A DNA stretch of 64,000 bases, taken from contig JASKMD010000008.1 of assembly GCA_030144725.1 (NCBI GenBank), positions 13,968,915 through 14,032,914 on the forward strand, written 5' to 3'. The DNA comes from Haematococcus lacustris (lineage: Eukaryota; Chlorophyta; Chlorophyceae; Chlamydomonadales; Haematococcaceae). Positions 20,190 to 31,212 of the stretch are shown piece by piece. A program made the translations under genes and the position numbers. The notes beneath the pieces are model-generated. The model was given only the letters and a program-made list of their open reading frames with translations, ran no database searches and was not told the origin of the DNA. Numbering within the stretch: the first letter of the stretch is position 1; every line of letters starts with the position of its first letter.

Positions 20190-23100
20190 CTAGGCCAGGG
20201 ACGAATTAAATGCCTGCCAGGTCGGCACCTGCTGCTGCTGATCTGCCCCACCACCAAGGGCAGCAGGTGGCTCCCAACCCTGCTGCTGAGGGCCTGCTGT
20301 GCTGTTGCCACGCCTCCTTTCTGAGGGTGACACTGTCATACCTGCGCTTGCCTGCAGCTGGGCAATGAGTGCAGCCTGCTGGGTGATGAGTGCCGCTTGG
20401 TGGGCCACAGCTTCTTCCAGCTGCCTTACCCGCGGAAGCAAGCTGTTGTGGCTGGTCATCAGGCCTTTGACTTGCACCCTGCGCCCACGCCACATGCAGT
20501 CACATGCACATCACTCACATCACACATGCAAGGTACTCCACAATGCCCACATGAGGATGGCAGTTGCAGTGGAGCAAGTGCAAGTGTTGGGTATACACGC
20601 ATACGTTTAGGCAGTGTGTGTTGGGCACTATCCCACCCCGCCTGCCATGATGGTGTAAGTCGCCTGAGTGGGCCAGAGCAGCCCAGCAGCTGGCTGTCAG
20701 CTGCAATGCAGCCACATTCGTACTGGCACCTGTCCACTCCACGCACCAAGAATACATGCAGGCAAAGACCGCAGTTCCAAGCAAGCCATGCCCGCCCTAG
20801 CCCGAGCTGAACAGGTGGCCAGGCAATCGGTAGGGTTTGATACGGGTAAGCCCCCCTTTGTGGGTAAAGCAGTAGTGCAGAGGGTGGGCTTAGGGACAGC
20901 CTTAGGGACACTAGTGTGGATGAAGTGAATCATGAGTTGGGCAGGGGACAGCAATAGGGTTTAACATCAGGCTTGATTTGACCAGACTTGAAAAGTGGGC
21001 AAGACACCATGCTCCCCACTTTGAGAGGGCGCTCCTCTACTTCCTTACATCGCCACCGCTTTACCTCCCTTGGCCGTTGTCCCTCAGCAAAGCAGGCTGT
21101 GTATCGCAGACCAAGGGTGCAGTGCTGGCAAGCAGAGCAGGTGCTGGCCACAGCTGTGTGCAGACGCGCAGGGGGCAGGGAGCAGGCAATGAGGGTGCAG
21201 GGGGGCACGCACCGCAACGCGTTGAAGTCCAGGTGAGATGATGGCGTCTGGGCGGCTCCCCCGGGCGCATGTGAGCCTGGCGGTGCCATGTCCAGGCTGC
21301 CGTCCATCAAGGAGCTGTGGCGGGAGTGTGCGGGCGTGCCCCGCCGGCTGCTGCTGCCTGGCTGCTGCTGCCAGGGCGTGGCGGCTGCTCCTGGGGCTGC
21401 GTTGCTGCTGCCGGGCAGGTGGGGCAAGGGCTGGTGAGGTGCAGGGCTGGCTGTGGCGTCTTGGGCTGTGTGCAGGACAGGTAGGGTGCACAGCAGGGAG
21501 GCTAGGGCAGCAGCAGCCAAGGGAAGTGACGGCTTTGCAGGAGAAGCTGTGTCACGGCCAGCAAGCAGGCGCATGCAGACAGGGGCAGCAGGAAGGATGC
21601 CGACAAAGGATGCTGCACTGTCGACAAGGGGCCGATGCCCTGACAAGGAGAACAGCGGTGGTGGTGGTGCCAGGTGGTGCCAGGCCTGGTGGGGCTACTG
21701 GTAAGGGTGAGCTCACCTGTCTGGGTGGGTGGCGCTGAGGGGCCCCAGGCTGGCTGTTCACCCCAGTCCGGCTCAAAGCCCTCCACCACCCCCTTCCCCA
21801 TTGAGCTGCCGCGCCGGTGGTGGCCCCCCAGCATGGCAGCCATCAAGCCCCCTGGCCCTGCCCCGCTCGTGCGCCCCACACCCCTGGCCCCCCCAGCTGC
21901 TGCCGGCCCCCCTGACCCTGTCTGGGGCACAGCCGCGCTGCTGCTGCTGCCACCCACACTGCTGCTGCTGCCCCCCTGGACAGCGGAGGGCAGCAGGGAC
22001 TGCTCCTGCTCCAGCAAGCTGAGGGTGGCAGCCAGGCGGCCGCCTCCTGCTGGCCCAGTGGGGGAGGCGATGGGAGGAGCCAGGTCAATGAGCGTGTCAG
22101 TGGTTCTGGGGGCACTGGCCAGGCCCGGGGGGGCTGCTAGGGGAGGGGGCAGCTGGGCTTGACTGCCTACCCCATGGCCTGGTCTGGTGGGGGGGCCGGG
22201 CGTGGCGTGGGCGGGGTGTGGGCCAGGGGAGTGCTGGGGTTGGAAGGAAGGGGAGAGGCGGCCGAGGCTGGGTTTGGCATTGTGGGAGGGGTGGGGGGGC
22301 TGGGGCTGCTGCAGTGCATGAGGGAGGGATTGGGACGGTTGGTGGTGGGGATGGAAGGGGGGATGGTGGTGGGTGGGTGGGGCTGCCTGGTTGTAGGGGG
22401 GTTGGCTCGGGTATTGAGGTTGTGGCTGCACCCCTGACACCCCAGGCTGCGGTGGCGACTGCCCAGGGTGCTGCTGTCTCCCGCTACTGCTGCTGCCCAA
22501 CAAATCTGGCTGCCTCCCTGGCAAGCTGCTGACGTGCTGCTGCTGAGTAGCTGGCCCAGGGCGCACCTGGTGGGCGGCTACAGAGCCATTGGCATGCATC
22601 GCTGAGGCACCAGCACCGGGCGCCACGCTGACCTGGCCAGGTGCTGGGGCAGGGGCTGGACTTGAGAGGGGGAGCGGTCCTGGGCCGGGAGCAGCTGGCA
22701 GGGGCTGTCCTGGGCGTGACCCGTGGCCCATGGCCTGCTGTGTCAAGGCCTTGCGCCAGCTCTCCAGCAACGACAGCACCTGGGCGGCAGGGTAGGTGGG
22801 AGAAGGCAGGCTAGAGGGGCACCTGTGGCATTGGCCCCTGTGGCACGCCCTCACTATGGATGCGCACTGGGAGGATGGAGTGACGGTGCTGCTTCACATT
22901 GTCGCCAGGACAAGTCGTCAGGAAGGCAGGGCATGTTCACCGGCAGCTGCTCACATGCCACATGCAGAGCAGGTCGTCAAAATTCAAAAGCACCACTGCT
23001 GCGAGCCCTGCGGTGCTCTGATAGCACTCTGTGGACAGGCTGCTGGGCCATGCGCTGGCTTGGACACCACCCCTTTCAAGGTGCCCGTCGAACCTTAGGA

Positions 23101-26100
23101 GGTGCCCCTTGGAGGTGCCCTTGCCTGAACTGGAGTTTGAGGCAAGGAGCCGTCATGGTCATTGCCAGGAGCACACTCAGCTCAGGAGCACACTTAGCTC
23201 AGCACACTCAGCTCAGCACACTCAGCTCAGCACACTCAGCTCAGCACACTCAGCTCAGCACACTCAGCTCAGCACACTCAGCTCAGCACACTCAGCTCAG
23301 CACACTCAGCTCAGCACACTCAGCTCAGCACACTCAGCTCAGCACACTCAGCTCAGCACACATGCGTTCTCACACATGGACACCAACCCAGGTAGCCCAT
23401 CCTGCTAGCCCACCTACCAGCTCTCACACCACCGCCCCTCCACACCGAGCAGTCCCTGGCAGCCTGACACCCTGAGCCGCACCTGGACAATGTCTGGGCG
23501 CTGTGCCGGGTCCGTGGTGAGGAGGATGCGCACGAGGTCGCACAGCACCTGGGGCTTGTTGTGCCCCGCTGGCAGCTCATACTTGCCAAACAACACCGAC
23601 AGCTTGGAGTCCCCGGGGAAGGGCAGCTTGCCAAACACCAGCACGTACAGCAGCACGCCCAGCGCCTGCAGCAGCCAGGTGGGCAGGCGCCAGCCAGGTG
23701 TGCAGGGCTGGTGCAGGGGCTGGTGATGGACACTGCAGGGGGTGTGGTGGGCAAGGGGCGACGCAGGTAGGGCGGGGCCTGTGTGCTGGCCAGGCCTATG
23801 TGCTGGCGAGCTTTGGCGGAGCAAGAGCCCTGACAGCAGTGATGGTGATGGGGGTCCACACCGCTGAAGCTGTACGGTACAGGCCACAGCTGCTTGACAG
23901 CTGTGGCCTGTGATATGGGCGGCACCCCGGGCTGCGGGCCTTGGCAGGTCTGTGAGCGCTAGGGTTAGTCTAGGTGGCCCCAACAGCTTTACCCTGGTCA
24001 TTCTCAAGATGGCGGTTGCGGGCGTGTGGCACTAAGCAAAGACCCGGCATTGCTGCCGCACATGATCACCCCGATCCAAGCAGCTGGTGTCAGGGCTCAC
24101 CCAGATGTCGACCTTCGTGTCCACCAGCTGCCGGCTCAGCAGGTCCCACATCTCTGGAGCCCTGTCGGATCAAGGGTTAAGGGTCAAGGGTGGAGGGAGG
24201 TCAGCCCAGACCTGGACGCTAACCTGGACCCTGCCCTTAACTTGGCCACGTCAGGCAAGGTAGGGCAGGGCATGCAATTTGACCTCAGACTAGAGCCAGT
24301 GCCTGCTATTTGGATTCTCCCTGCTGTGATGTGCGTGCCCTGCAGGGGGCTGCCATGCACCACCATGCTGGGCTGAGCCTCCAGGGTTGCTGCCAGCTGG
24401 ACACCCGCCTGTATGCAGGTGTGGTGGTGCGCCGGATCACCTCCTCCTCCATAGCAACCTCCGCAGGGCTGCTGTACACTTGTGCCCGGTCTGTCACACT
24501 GCCAAAGTCACACCTTGGGTCCAGGCAAGGGGCAGGCAGGGGGGTTCCAGGAGTCAGCAGCAGGGGAAGGGGTAGGTGGCCAAAGGCAGACTGTGGCATG
24601 TGTTCAAAGCACGGGAGGGTGCAGTTGGGCAGGCCCTGCGCAGCTGTGGCTGGCGAGGAATACAGCAGGCACCATGTGGCATGCCAGATGCAGCAGGGAA
24701 GCATCGAGCCATAGCAGCCCACAGCCCTGCCATTAACAGGAACTGCAGCAACAGCAAGAGCGCCTGACTTCCAGGCCACACTGCATCCCCTGATCCACAG
24801 TGATGCTCGTTCTAACAGTAGGCAAAGTCACCAATCTATGAATGTGGCTGGCATGGCATGGCGCCCATCCTGCCATGTTTGGCTGCCCATTGAGTAGCAT
24901 GGTGCTGTTTCACTCACAGTACCCAGCGGCCGTCACTGCTGCGCAGCACGTTCTCCGCCTTGATGTCCCTGGGCAGAGCAGCCACCACCCACACAGGCTG
25001 GCGCTGATGAGCCGCTCGTGCGCCCCACACCCCTTGCCTCCCCAGCTGCTGCTCCCCAGCCACCGCTGGCCACAGACCCACAGCCCCTATTGCTCAACCA
25101 CACCCAGCCCACTGAGCCAAGAACGTAGCTGGTTTCCGCTCCTGCCATGCCAGGTCGCCAGCCTGACTGCCCATTGCTATACTGCTTCTGGCGATGGCTG
25201 CTGCTCCAATGCTGGCTTGAGGCTTGAGGTGGTGCTGCAACAGTCCTGACCTCTTCCCTGTCACGCCAGCGCTCACAGCAGAGCCGCTGTACCTGTGTGC
25301 CAAGGGCGGCTTCTGGCGGTGCATGTGCGCCACTGCCTGGCACACCTCGGAGAAGACCTCATACACAAAGAAGTCGTCCTGTACAATGGTCATGCACAGA
25401 TCTCCCAATGAAACCCCTGGCAGCGTCAGTGCCGGCGGTGTTCAAGGTGGCAGGAAGGCAGGAGTGTGTTTGTATCAGCAGCCTGCCCACAAATTGCCAG
25501 GCGCAGGGTGGGGTGCGTGTGCAAACGCACCAGCATGAAGCTGGCTTTCTGCATGGCCTCCAGCAGCGTGCTGGGGCAGTAGTCCAGCAGCATGTAGCCG
25601 TCCGTCTCCTTCCCTGCTTGCCATGCAACACCATGAACCCGTGTGACATCAAGAACATGAGCATGTGCTGAGCCCGTGGGCGGTAGGTGCAAGGTGTAGT
25701 TCCTGGATGGCAGGGCATGCGCTGCTTCATTGCCCTGCTGACAGTCACCATTTGAAAATGACCTAGGTTGGCACAATGGCACTACAAAACAGCAGAAGCA
25801 AAGGAGGCCAGCTTACACCCAGGGATCAGCAGTGGAGCTGAGTGTCTAGAACTATGGGCCAGTACAGTGCCATGCAGGTTAGCATTAGCTGCCTTCATAA
25901 GTGATGAGCAAGCAGTGGGGCATGAACAGGAGAGGTGTGCTACGTGTAGGGGCCTATGGTGGCCACGGCATACCTGGGGCTCCAGCAAAGGCAATGGCAT
26001 GCATGCTTAGTATATTCTTGTGCCCGCTCAGCTTCGCCATCACTATGGCCTGAAGCAGGGAAGCAGGGAAGAACTATGTAATCTGACTCTCTGCCTGGCA

Positions 26101-26763
26101 TGATACACGACCTATCTGCACTTCTAGGCCAGGGACGAATTGAATGCCTGCCAGGTCGGCACCTTCTGCTGCTGATCTGCCCCACCACCAAGGGCAGCAG
26201 GTGGCTCCCAACCCTGCTGCTGAGGGCCTGCTGTGCTGTTGCCACGCCTCCTTTCTGAGGGTGACACTGTCATACCTGCGCTTGCCTGCAGCTGGGCAAT
26301 GAGTGCAGCCTGCTGGGTGAGCCTGAGCTGTTGGCAGAGAGGGGTCATGCTGAGGTATGCTGTTATGCAGGTCATGCTTTTGTGCAGTTAGTACGCTGGG
26401 CTATGCACTTGTTTACCCCAGTTGACTCAACCCTAGTTGCAAGCTCACTTCTTGCTGGATTTCTGCGATTGAGTCGGACCCCCCCCCTCCAGCTCCCATT
26501 CCATCAACACCCAGGCGGATGTGTTTAAGGGCATAGATGTTGCCCGTGCGCTCATCACGGCACCGGTAGACTACAAGATCATCGACAGTTAGACGGGCAC
26601 ATGCGTACAAGTAGATATGAAGCCTTCACTCACTGCTTGCGTAGCCGCCCTCTCCTATCGCAGCTTCGCATCGGACCACATATCCCTGAATCTGAACCTG
26701 TTTTCCGACTAACGACAGAGCATCCTTGTCGGCCTGTCCGAGCTTATCAAGTAGCCTCCGCAT
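20190..26763 (-). CDS. NAK-family Ser/Thr kinase (AAK1/BIKE/GAK-like), 12 exons
   Basis: Complete phase-consistent model: 26634-26763, 26449-26570, 25974-26049, 25531-25613, 25293-25378, 24918-24968, 24409-24513, 24101-24161, 23483-23665, 21717-22779, 21213-21465 and 20190-20478. Kinase landmarks in order are the Gly loop (GEGGYAS), Lys (NIYALKHI), HKNILSMHAIAFAGAPG, ETDGYMLLDYCPSTLLEAM, HRD-type RDIKAENVL, DFG (LCDFGS), the NAK activation loop (RRTTTPAYRAPEMWDLL) and LGVLLYVLVFGKLPFPG. All catalytic residues are present. A long Pro/Gln/Ser-rich tail follows, then a short coiled coil (QQAALIAQLQ) and the C-terminus FNSSLA. Relatives phosphorylate clathrin adaptors in endocytosis. The exon 7/8 junction needs a GC donor at 24408. 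A copy of the last exon lies in intron 2. Confidence 0.9.
23020..23125 (+). mobile_element. Left-end fragment shared with Fanzor copy E
   Basis: CACTCTGTGGACAGGCTGCT and AACCTTAGGAGGTGCCC match 39030-39130, the segment just 5' of the mini-ORF of copy E, and partly 28855-28915 before copy C. It marks a solo left end in a kinase intron. Confidence 0.6.
23173..23362 (+). repeat. 14-bp minisatellite in a kinase intron
   Basis: About 13 copies of CACACTCAGCTCAG, almost perfect, in the intron between the 23483-23665 and 21717-22779 exons. Confidence 0.95.
26100..26321 (-). repeat. Copy of the kinase's last exon, inside its own intron 2
   Basis: About 220 bp nearly identical to 20163-20387, same orientation relative to the gene. 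It encodes LTQQAALIAQLQASAGM through to FNSSLA-stop, the kinase C-terminus. Similarity begins abruptly where the copy leaves the ACTCATCACCCAGCAG segment of exon 12, and ends in the 3' untranslated region. If spliced in after exon 2 it would give a short protein without most of the kinase domain. Confidence 0.85.
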
Positions 26764-27880
26764 TTTACACGAAATGTGAAGTCGATGCTGTTCTGCGCGC
26801 ATGCATGTGTCATTTTCTGGAGTGCCCAGGTCGGGTTCAAGTCAGGGCCACCATTGGCTGAAGAAAGCCGCTGAGGTAAAGTACCATAGCATTTAGGAGG
26901 CCTGTACAGCGAATGGTTGGTAGGAAGGTGGCACATCCAGCAGCTAGACATCAGTGGGGTAGGGGCTGGGCGAGAAGGCGGGAGGAAACTGGCATGGTGC
27001 GTCGCTATCTGACCGATGCCCATGAGGGGTGGTAGGGTAGGGAAGTTCAGGCTTCAACTTAGGCACTGGCTGGCTTAGACACTGGAAAAATCCAAGTGAA
27101 GCACAACTTGGGCTTTTCACATGGGCCTAAGGGCCTAAAGGCTATGGGCCTAAGGGCTATGGGCCTAAGGGCTATGGGCCTAAGGGCTATGGGCCTATGG
27201 GCCTAAGGGCTGTCTGCCTTGGGTCAGGGCCTCCCAACCCCCTTGAAAAGGGGGTGTGTCCGTTTCACGCGGTTTATTTCTCGCACAGTTTGCGGATTGC
27301 TCAACGAAGCACATCAGTATGTAGAGGGCTCGCTTGGCTACACGCTACGGCTGTCCTGAGCGTCCATGACTATGTATATGATGCACTGCTTAGGCGTGAA
27401 CCCGGCCTACATTTTGTGGGCAGATATCACCATGCACGCCTCCTCCACCCTCGACCTTCTTAATGACGTCGTGATTAAGCAAACGCAAGTTTGTGTGCAG
27501 TCGCGCTTTGTGTTGCGATGGCCACAATCGCGAGTTTGAAAGCTAAGAAGCTGAAATGCCTCTTTAATGCACCCACACCACTGCTGATGCTGCGATTAGA
27601 ACAGCTGCATACTTCTTAGCATCGATTAGCTTTTACTCGTCATTTGTGTCGCTCGCGCTGTCAAGCGAGAGACGGAGTGGTTGCATGCTCAAGCGATCCA
27701 TCAAGCATCTATATGCACCCTTCACATCTTATTATGTGGCCTGATAGTCAAACTGACCGCGGGACTCTTCATACTTGAGCCTTTTCTGCTCGTTCCCCGT
27801 TGGTTATGTGCTTTGTTCAATGTAGCAAGAGCATAGGCGTAGGTGCGAAGCCTTCGTTGTGTCGCTACATCGTTTTGTCG
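26764..27880. other. Intergenic stretch with a 15-bp tandem repeat
   Basis: No recognised gene. At 27117-27205 there are about five copies of a GGGCCTAAGGGCTAT unit; related CAGACAGCCCTTAGG pieces recur at 28830-28860 on the other side. The first hundreds of bases are the likely kinase promoter. Confidence 0.6.
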
Positions 27881-28186
27881 CTACATCACCACCGAGACAT
27901 GTGCTTCGGTCCATCGCTGGTCGACCTGCTGCATAAACCCCAGCAGGTCTAACTCCCACTGCTGCTCACGCTGACCAGCAGAGACCAGCAGGCTGCAGTG
28001 CCGCTCCCTCAACTGGCTGTACATCTGCTTGGAGTTGAGAAGCTCAGCTGTGATGGCTGCCTGTGCAGCGGTGAGGGCTGCATGCGCAGCAGTGAGCTGC
28101 TCCATGCTCTTGGCTGCCTCATGCCCAGCCTGGGTCTTTGCACCATTGGCTCTGCTTGCTCTCGTGTGTTTTGGGACGGGTGGCAT
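27881..28186 (-). CDS. Small coiled-coil ORF, not recognised
   Basis: ORF of 101 codons starting MPPVPKHTRASRANGAK, then a long helix (AAHAALTAAQAAITAELLNS, then KQMYSQLRERHCSLL) and an acidic/aromatic end. The start resembles the MPPR-type starts of the repeat elements at 28960 and 36356. It could be a transposon-derived fragment or an exon of a larger gene. Confidence 0.3.
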   Translation of the reverse strand: MPPVPKHTRASRANGAKTQAGHEAAKSMEQLTAAHAALTAAQAAITAELLNSKQMYSQLRERHCSLLVSAGQREQQWELDLLGFMQQVDQRWTEAHVSVVM

Positions 28187-28854
28187 GTCAGGCAGAAGGG
28201 CAGTGAGGAGGTGCTGGGAGGTGGTGGTAGGCAGCTGGGCCTGCTAGGGTGGGCTGCTGGCAGGTACTGTGGGCAGGAAGGGTTAGTGGTGCTTGGGCTC
28301 CTGCAATTGACAATCCATGGCTCACTGAGCTTTGAGAGCAATATTATTTCTATTGTTACAGATGTGCATATGTGTAGGGTAGCCTTTGATTCAGCGGTCA
28401 GCACAAATTTAAGACAAACTCCTACCTGCTCCAGCTGAGCCGCAGCCGTAGCTAAAAAGATCTGTTTACGTGTGCTGTGGTGTACTCGAAAACTCCTGCA
28501 TCATCAGATGTTCGTCGGGTGACATGTGCTGGCGCAGGAGTGGTGGCACTTGCTGCGTGCACCTCACCTCGCGGGCTAGCAGCAGCGCCTATGCGTAGAG
28601 CACCAACAACACGCCTGCACTGCGCGATGTCTTGAGGGTGGCCGGCGGATCCCAACCACCCTGCCGACCACAATCGAAGCAGCTACTGGTTGCTGCCGTA
28701 ACTAGAGTCCGCGTTTAAGCCATGCCGCGCGGGGCTAAAGCCATCGGCCTGCTCCCGGAGCAATCGGTCGCATGTGACGGTCTTACATGCCAAAACATCA
28801 GAGTTGGGAGGCCCTGACCTTGGGCCCCAAGGCAGACAGCCCTTAGGCAGACAG

Positions 28855-29790
28855 CCCTAAGGCAGCCCTTTGAAGGTGCCTTTTGAACCTTAGGCCCTAG
28901 GAGGTGCGAGAATGAGTGACACACGAGCCGGTATACGCTGGTATGAGCCTAGTGTCGCAATGCCTCCGAGGAAGCGGCCCAGTACCGCGGAGCAAGAGCC
29001 GCGTCCGACTGATTGCCCGCGAAACAAGGTTCGTCGTAGTCGTAGTGTGGTCCGCAGTCCGGTGAGCTCCGCGCCTGGTGTGCCCAGCCTGGAGCCAGCA
29101 GCGTGACCAGCCAGTGAGGGGCCTGATGTGGTGCCCTGTAGTGGCCCCCCGCAAGCCCCCACAGGCCCCATGCAGCAACCAGGCAGCCACACAGCCAGCA
29201 GCCTCAGAGCCTGGGCCCAGCACTCCCCCGCCAGCCCAGCGCAGCAAGCGCACCAAGGCTGATCCGGCAGCTGAGCCCACCAAGGGCACAGGCAAGGCCC
29301 AAGGCAAGGCTGCCAAGGCCAAGCCAGCCCCACAGCCTGGCATGTGGCTGGACAGGGACTGCAATGCAGCGCTGAACATGCAGCGCATTGGGGAGAGCAA
29401 GTGGCGCCCACTGGAGCTGTGCTGGTGGCCAGAGCAAGGGAGCGCTGCCAGCCAAGGGCAAGGAGTACCCAGGCTTGGGGTGCAAACGGGTGCGAGACAA
29501 GCCACCCAAGTCCCAGCCCGCTGTGGCACAGTAGTGTGCCCCTCCCCCCCTCTTGAGCTGTTGTCAGCTTACACTCAGTGCATGTTTGTCATGTCAACTC
29601 TACATCATAGCCCTCCGTGGTCAGGCAATAGTGTAGGTGGTAGGCGACCATGACCATGCGTATGCCATGTATAAGCCATGTGTATGCCATGTGCATGGGA
29701 ACTCCACACAGACAAAAACACCGTTTGGTAGTGGTTCACACTTGGTATTCCACTGCAATGGTGGAGGAATCCAGGTTGAGGAATGGACTC
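28855..29790 (+). mobile_element. Truncated Fanzor-family element (copy C)
   Basis: Plus-strand copy. At its 5' side it shares the GAACCTTAGG..GGAGGTGCGAGAATGAGTG segment with copy E, with a start MSDT, and a second MPPRKRPSTAEQ segment. The coding remnant from 29095 covers QQRDQPVRGLMWCPVVAPRK, the linker, and WLDRDCNAALNMQRIGE. A frameshift near 29450 replaces the ALPAKGKEYPGLG segment. The 3' end belongs to the C/L/M subfamily (GTATGCCATG repeats, CCGTTTGGTAGTGGTTCACA). Not a functional nuclease. Confidence 0.8.
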
Positions 29791-29989
29791 TTGAGCTGTC
29801 AATGAGGCCACACGACCCGAAGGTCCATAGCCTCAGCGCCAGTGCTTCAGGCCATGCAAATGAACCCCAAGCATCGTCCACATCCAGCCTCAACAATCAA
29901 CTGTAGGTCGTGCCTCTTGCCTGCTGCTGCTGCTGCCCCCCTTGCCAGCTTAGCCCGGCCCCCACCGGCATGCTTACCTGCCCACTGAC

Positions 29990-30092
29990 CTTGACCAGGC
30001 TCTTGCCTAAGAGGGTGGCCCCAAAGAACTGCCAGAAGGGCATTCTGAAGGCCCCGCAGCATAGCCCATACAGGTCAAAGGTTGCGTTGGGC
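29990..30092 (-). pseudogene. Isolated VMP1-like exon
   Basis: A single 103-nt exon with intact splice signals (acceptor ATACAG at 30093, donor AAG|GTCAGT at 29989) encodes [15 protein letters not shown] then [19 protein letters not shown]. This matches the conserved segment of vacuole membrane protein 1 (animal form PNPLFDLAGITCGHF..PFWTFFGATLIGKA). I found no other VMP1 exons nearby. It sits between Fanzor copy C and a family-2 right end, so it is probably a captured exon, though a dispersed real gene cannot be excluded. Confidence 0.6.
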
Positions 30093-30289
30093 CTGTATTG
30101 GCCTTTCCGCGCATTCCCTAGCCTTAGCTCACCCTGCTCTGCAATTTCATCCGCCCCCAGTGCTCAGCTGCAACCAGGCCCATACCGCCCAGCTTCCTCA
30201 CCTGGTCAGCACCTGGCCTCCCCCCATGGTCATCCCGGCCGCGCCAGGGCACTGTACCCAGCAGCCACCCTCTGTGCCGCCTGTTGGTT

Positions 30290-30450
30290 TTGGTGAGGTG
30301 CCCAGTGGTCATGTGGGAACGAGTGCCACCGGTGTAGGGGCTGCAGTCATCAAGGTTGCGACCGAGGATGCTTCAACTTGATTGGAGTAGCTAAGTGAGC
30401 GAGATTACCCACAGCCAAACAGGTTTTCCTTGTTGAATGAGTTTTGTCTG
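30290..30450 (+). mobile_element. Right-end fragment of element family 2
   Basis: Shares GAGGTGCCCAGTGGTCA, GAGTGCCACCGGTGT, GCGACCGAGGATGCTTCAA and TTGTTGAATGAGTTTTG with 36810-36985 and, partly, 18870-18975. No coding sequence. Confidence 0.75.
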
Positions 30451-30568
30451 ACTGCTACATTGCAGTCATAGCGTCTTCCTCCAAAGTTTTTACAGCGCAC
30501 TGTCACAATCGTCAACTTCACAGTGCAATGCAATGCACAGCTAGTTGCAATGGAGTGATACACAAATT

Positions 30569-31089
30569 ATCAGCTGAAGCTGTACAACTAGAATAAATGC
30601 AGATCAGGGCTGAGCAGGTGTCACCAGCACTAGCTCACCAGCACTCTCCCCTCACTAAAGGCTGTGTTTTGTCTGTATGGAGCTATGTTTCCATGCACAT
30701 GTATTGGGCGCCTACCACCTACACTATTGCCTGACCCCTGTGACAGGGCTATAGCCTAGTTGTTCCAGCGCACCCACCCCTCCCCCCATCCATGCCAGCT
30801 TCTCCTTCCTCTCCAGCCACATCTCCTCCACCACCTTCCTGGCAGGCTACCTCCTCTACCACCTACCTGTGACCTTGCTTTGCTCAATGGTCAGCAATAT
30901 AGCATCAGGCAGAAGACTGTCCAGCACATAAACCAACGATGCCCCTACTGTGCAAAGGGCTGTCAGACTAACCATCATCGTAAGATCGCCACAGCGAGGT
31001 GTCAAACATGCTAGGCTGTGCCACACAGTCATGGAGTGCATTGCTTGTGTTACATGACTTGCATAACGCAATGATGGGCAGCAAGTGCA
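30569..31089 (+). repeat. 521-bp duplicated block (inverted partner at 52861-53380) with PAP2 exon fragment and Fanzor right-end core
   Basis: Near-identical to the reverse complement of 52861-53380. It joins three things: a Fanzor-family right-end piece (30660-30765, reverse; core GCCTGACCCCTGTGACAGGG), a decayed copy of the PAP2 catalytic exon (30763-30870; TGTTCCAGCGCACCCACCCC compares with TGTTCCAACGCACCCGCCCC of the gene), and unique sequence to 31089. In the PAP2 copy an extra C shifts the frame and PSGHT is lost. Confidence 0.88.
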
Positions 31090-31212
31090 TACAAGGCGCA
31101 AGCTACGCTCACAGCCTTGAGTGACAGCGCAAGCTGTTGGCCTGACCCAGGCGACCTGCCCACCAACCCCAACCACTGCACTGCACTCACAGCAACACAC
31201 AGAGCATATGTG

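Noticed and set aside
22723..23475. Plus-strand 250-codon ORF with AQHTQLSTLSS repeats
   Set aside because: It is the 14-bp minisatellite in an intron of the minus-strand kinase gene.
30760..31014. 84-codon ORF in the duplicated block as a gene
   Set aside because: It is an out-of-frame reading of a decayed PAP2 exon plus unrelated sequence, identical in the inverted copy.
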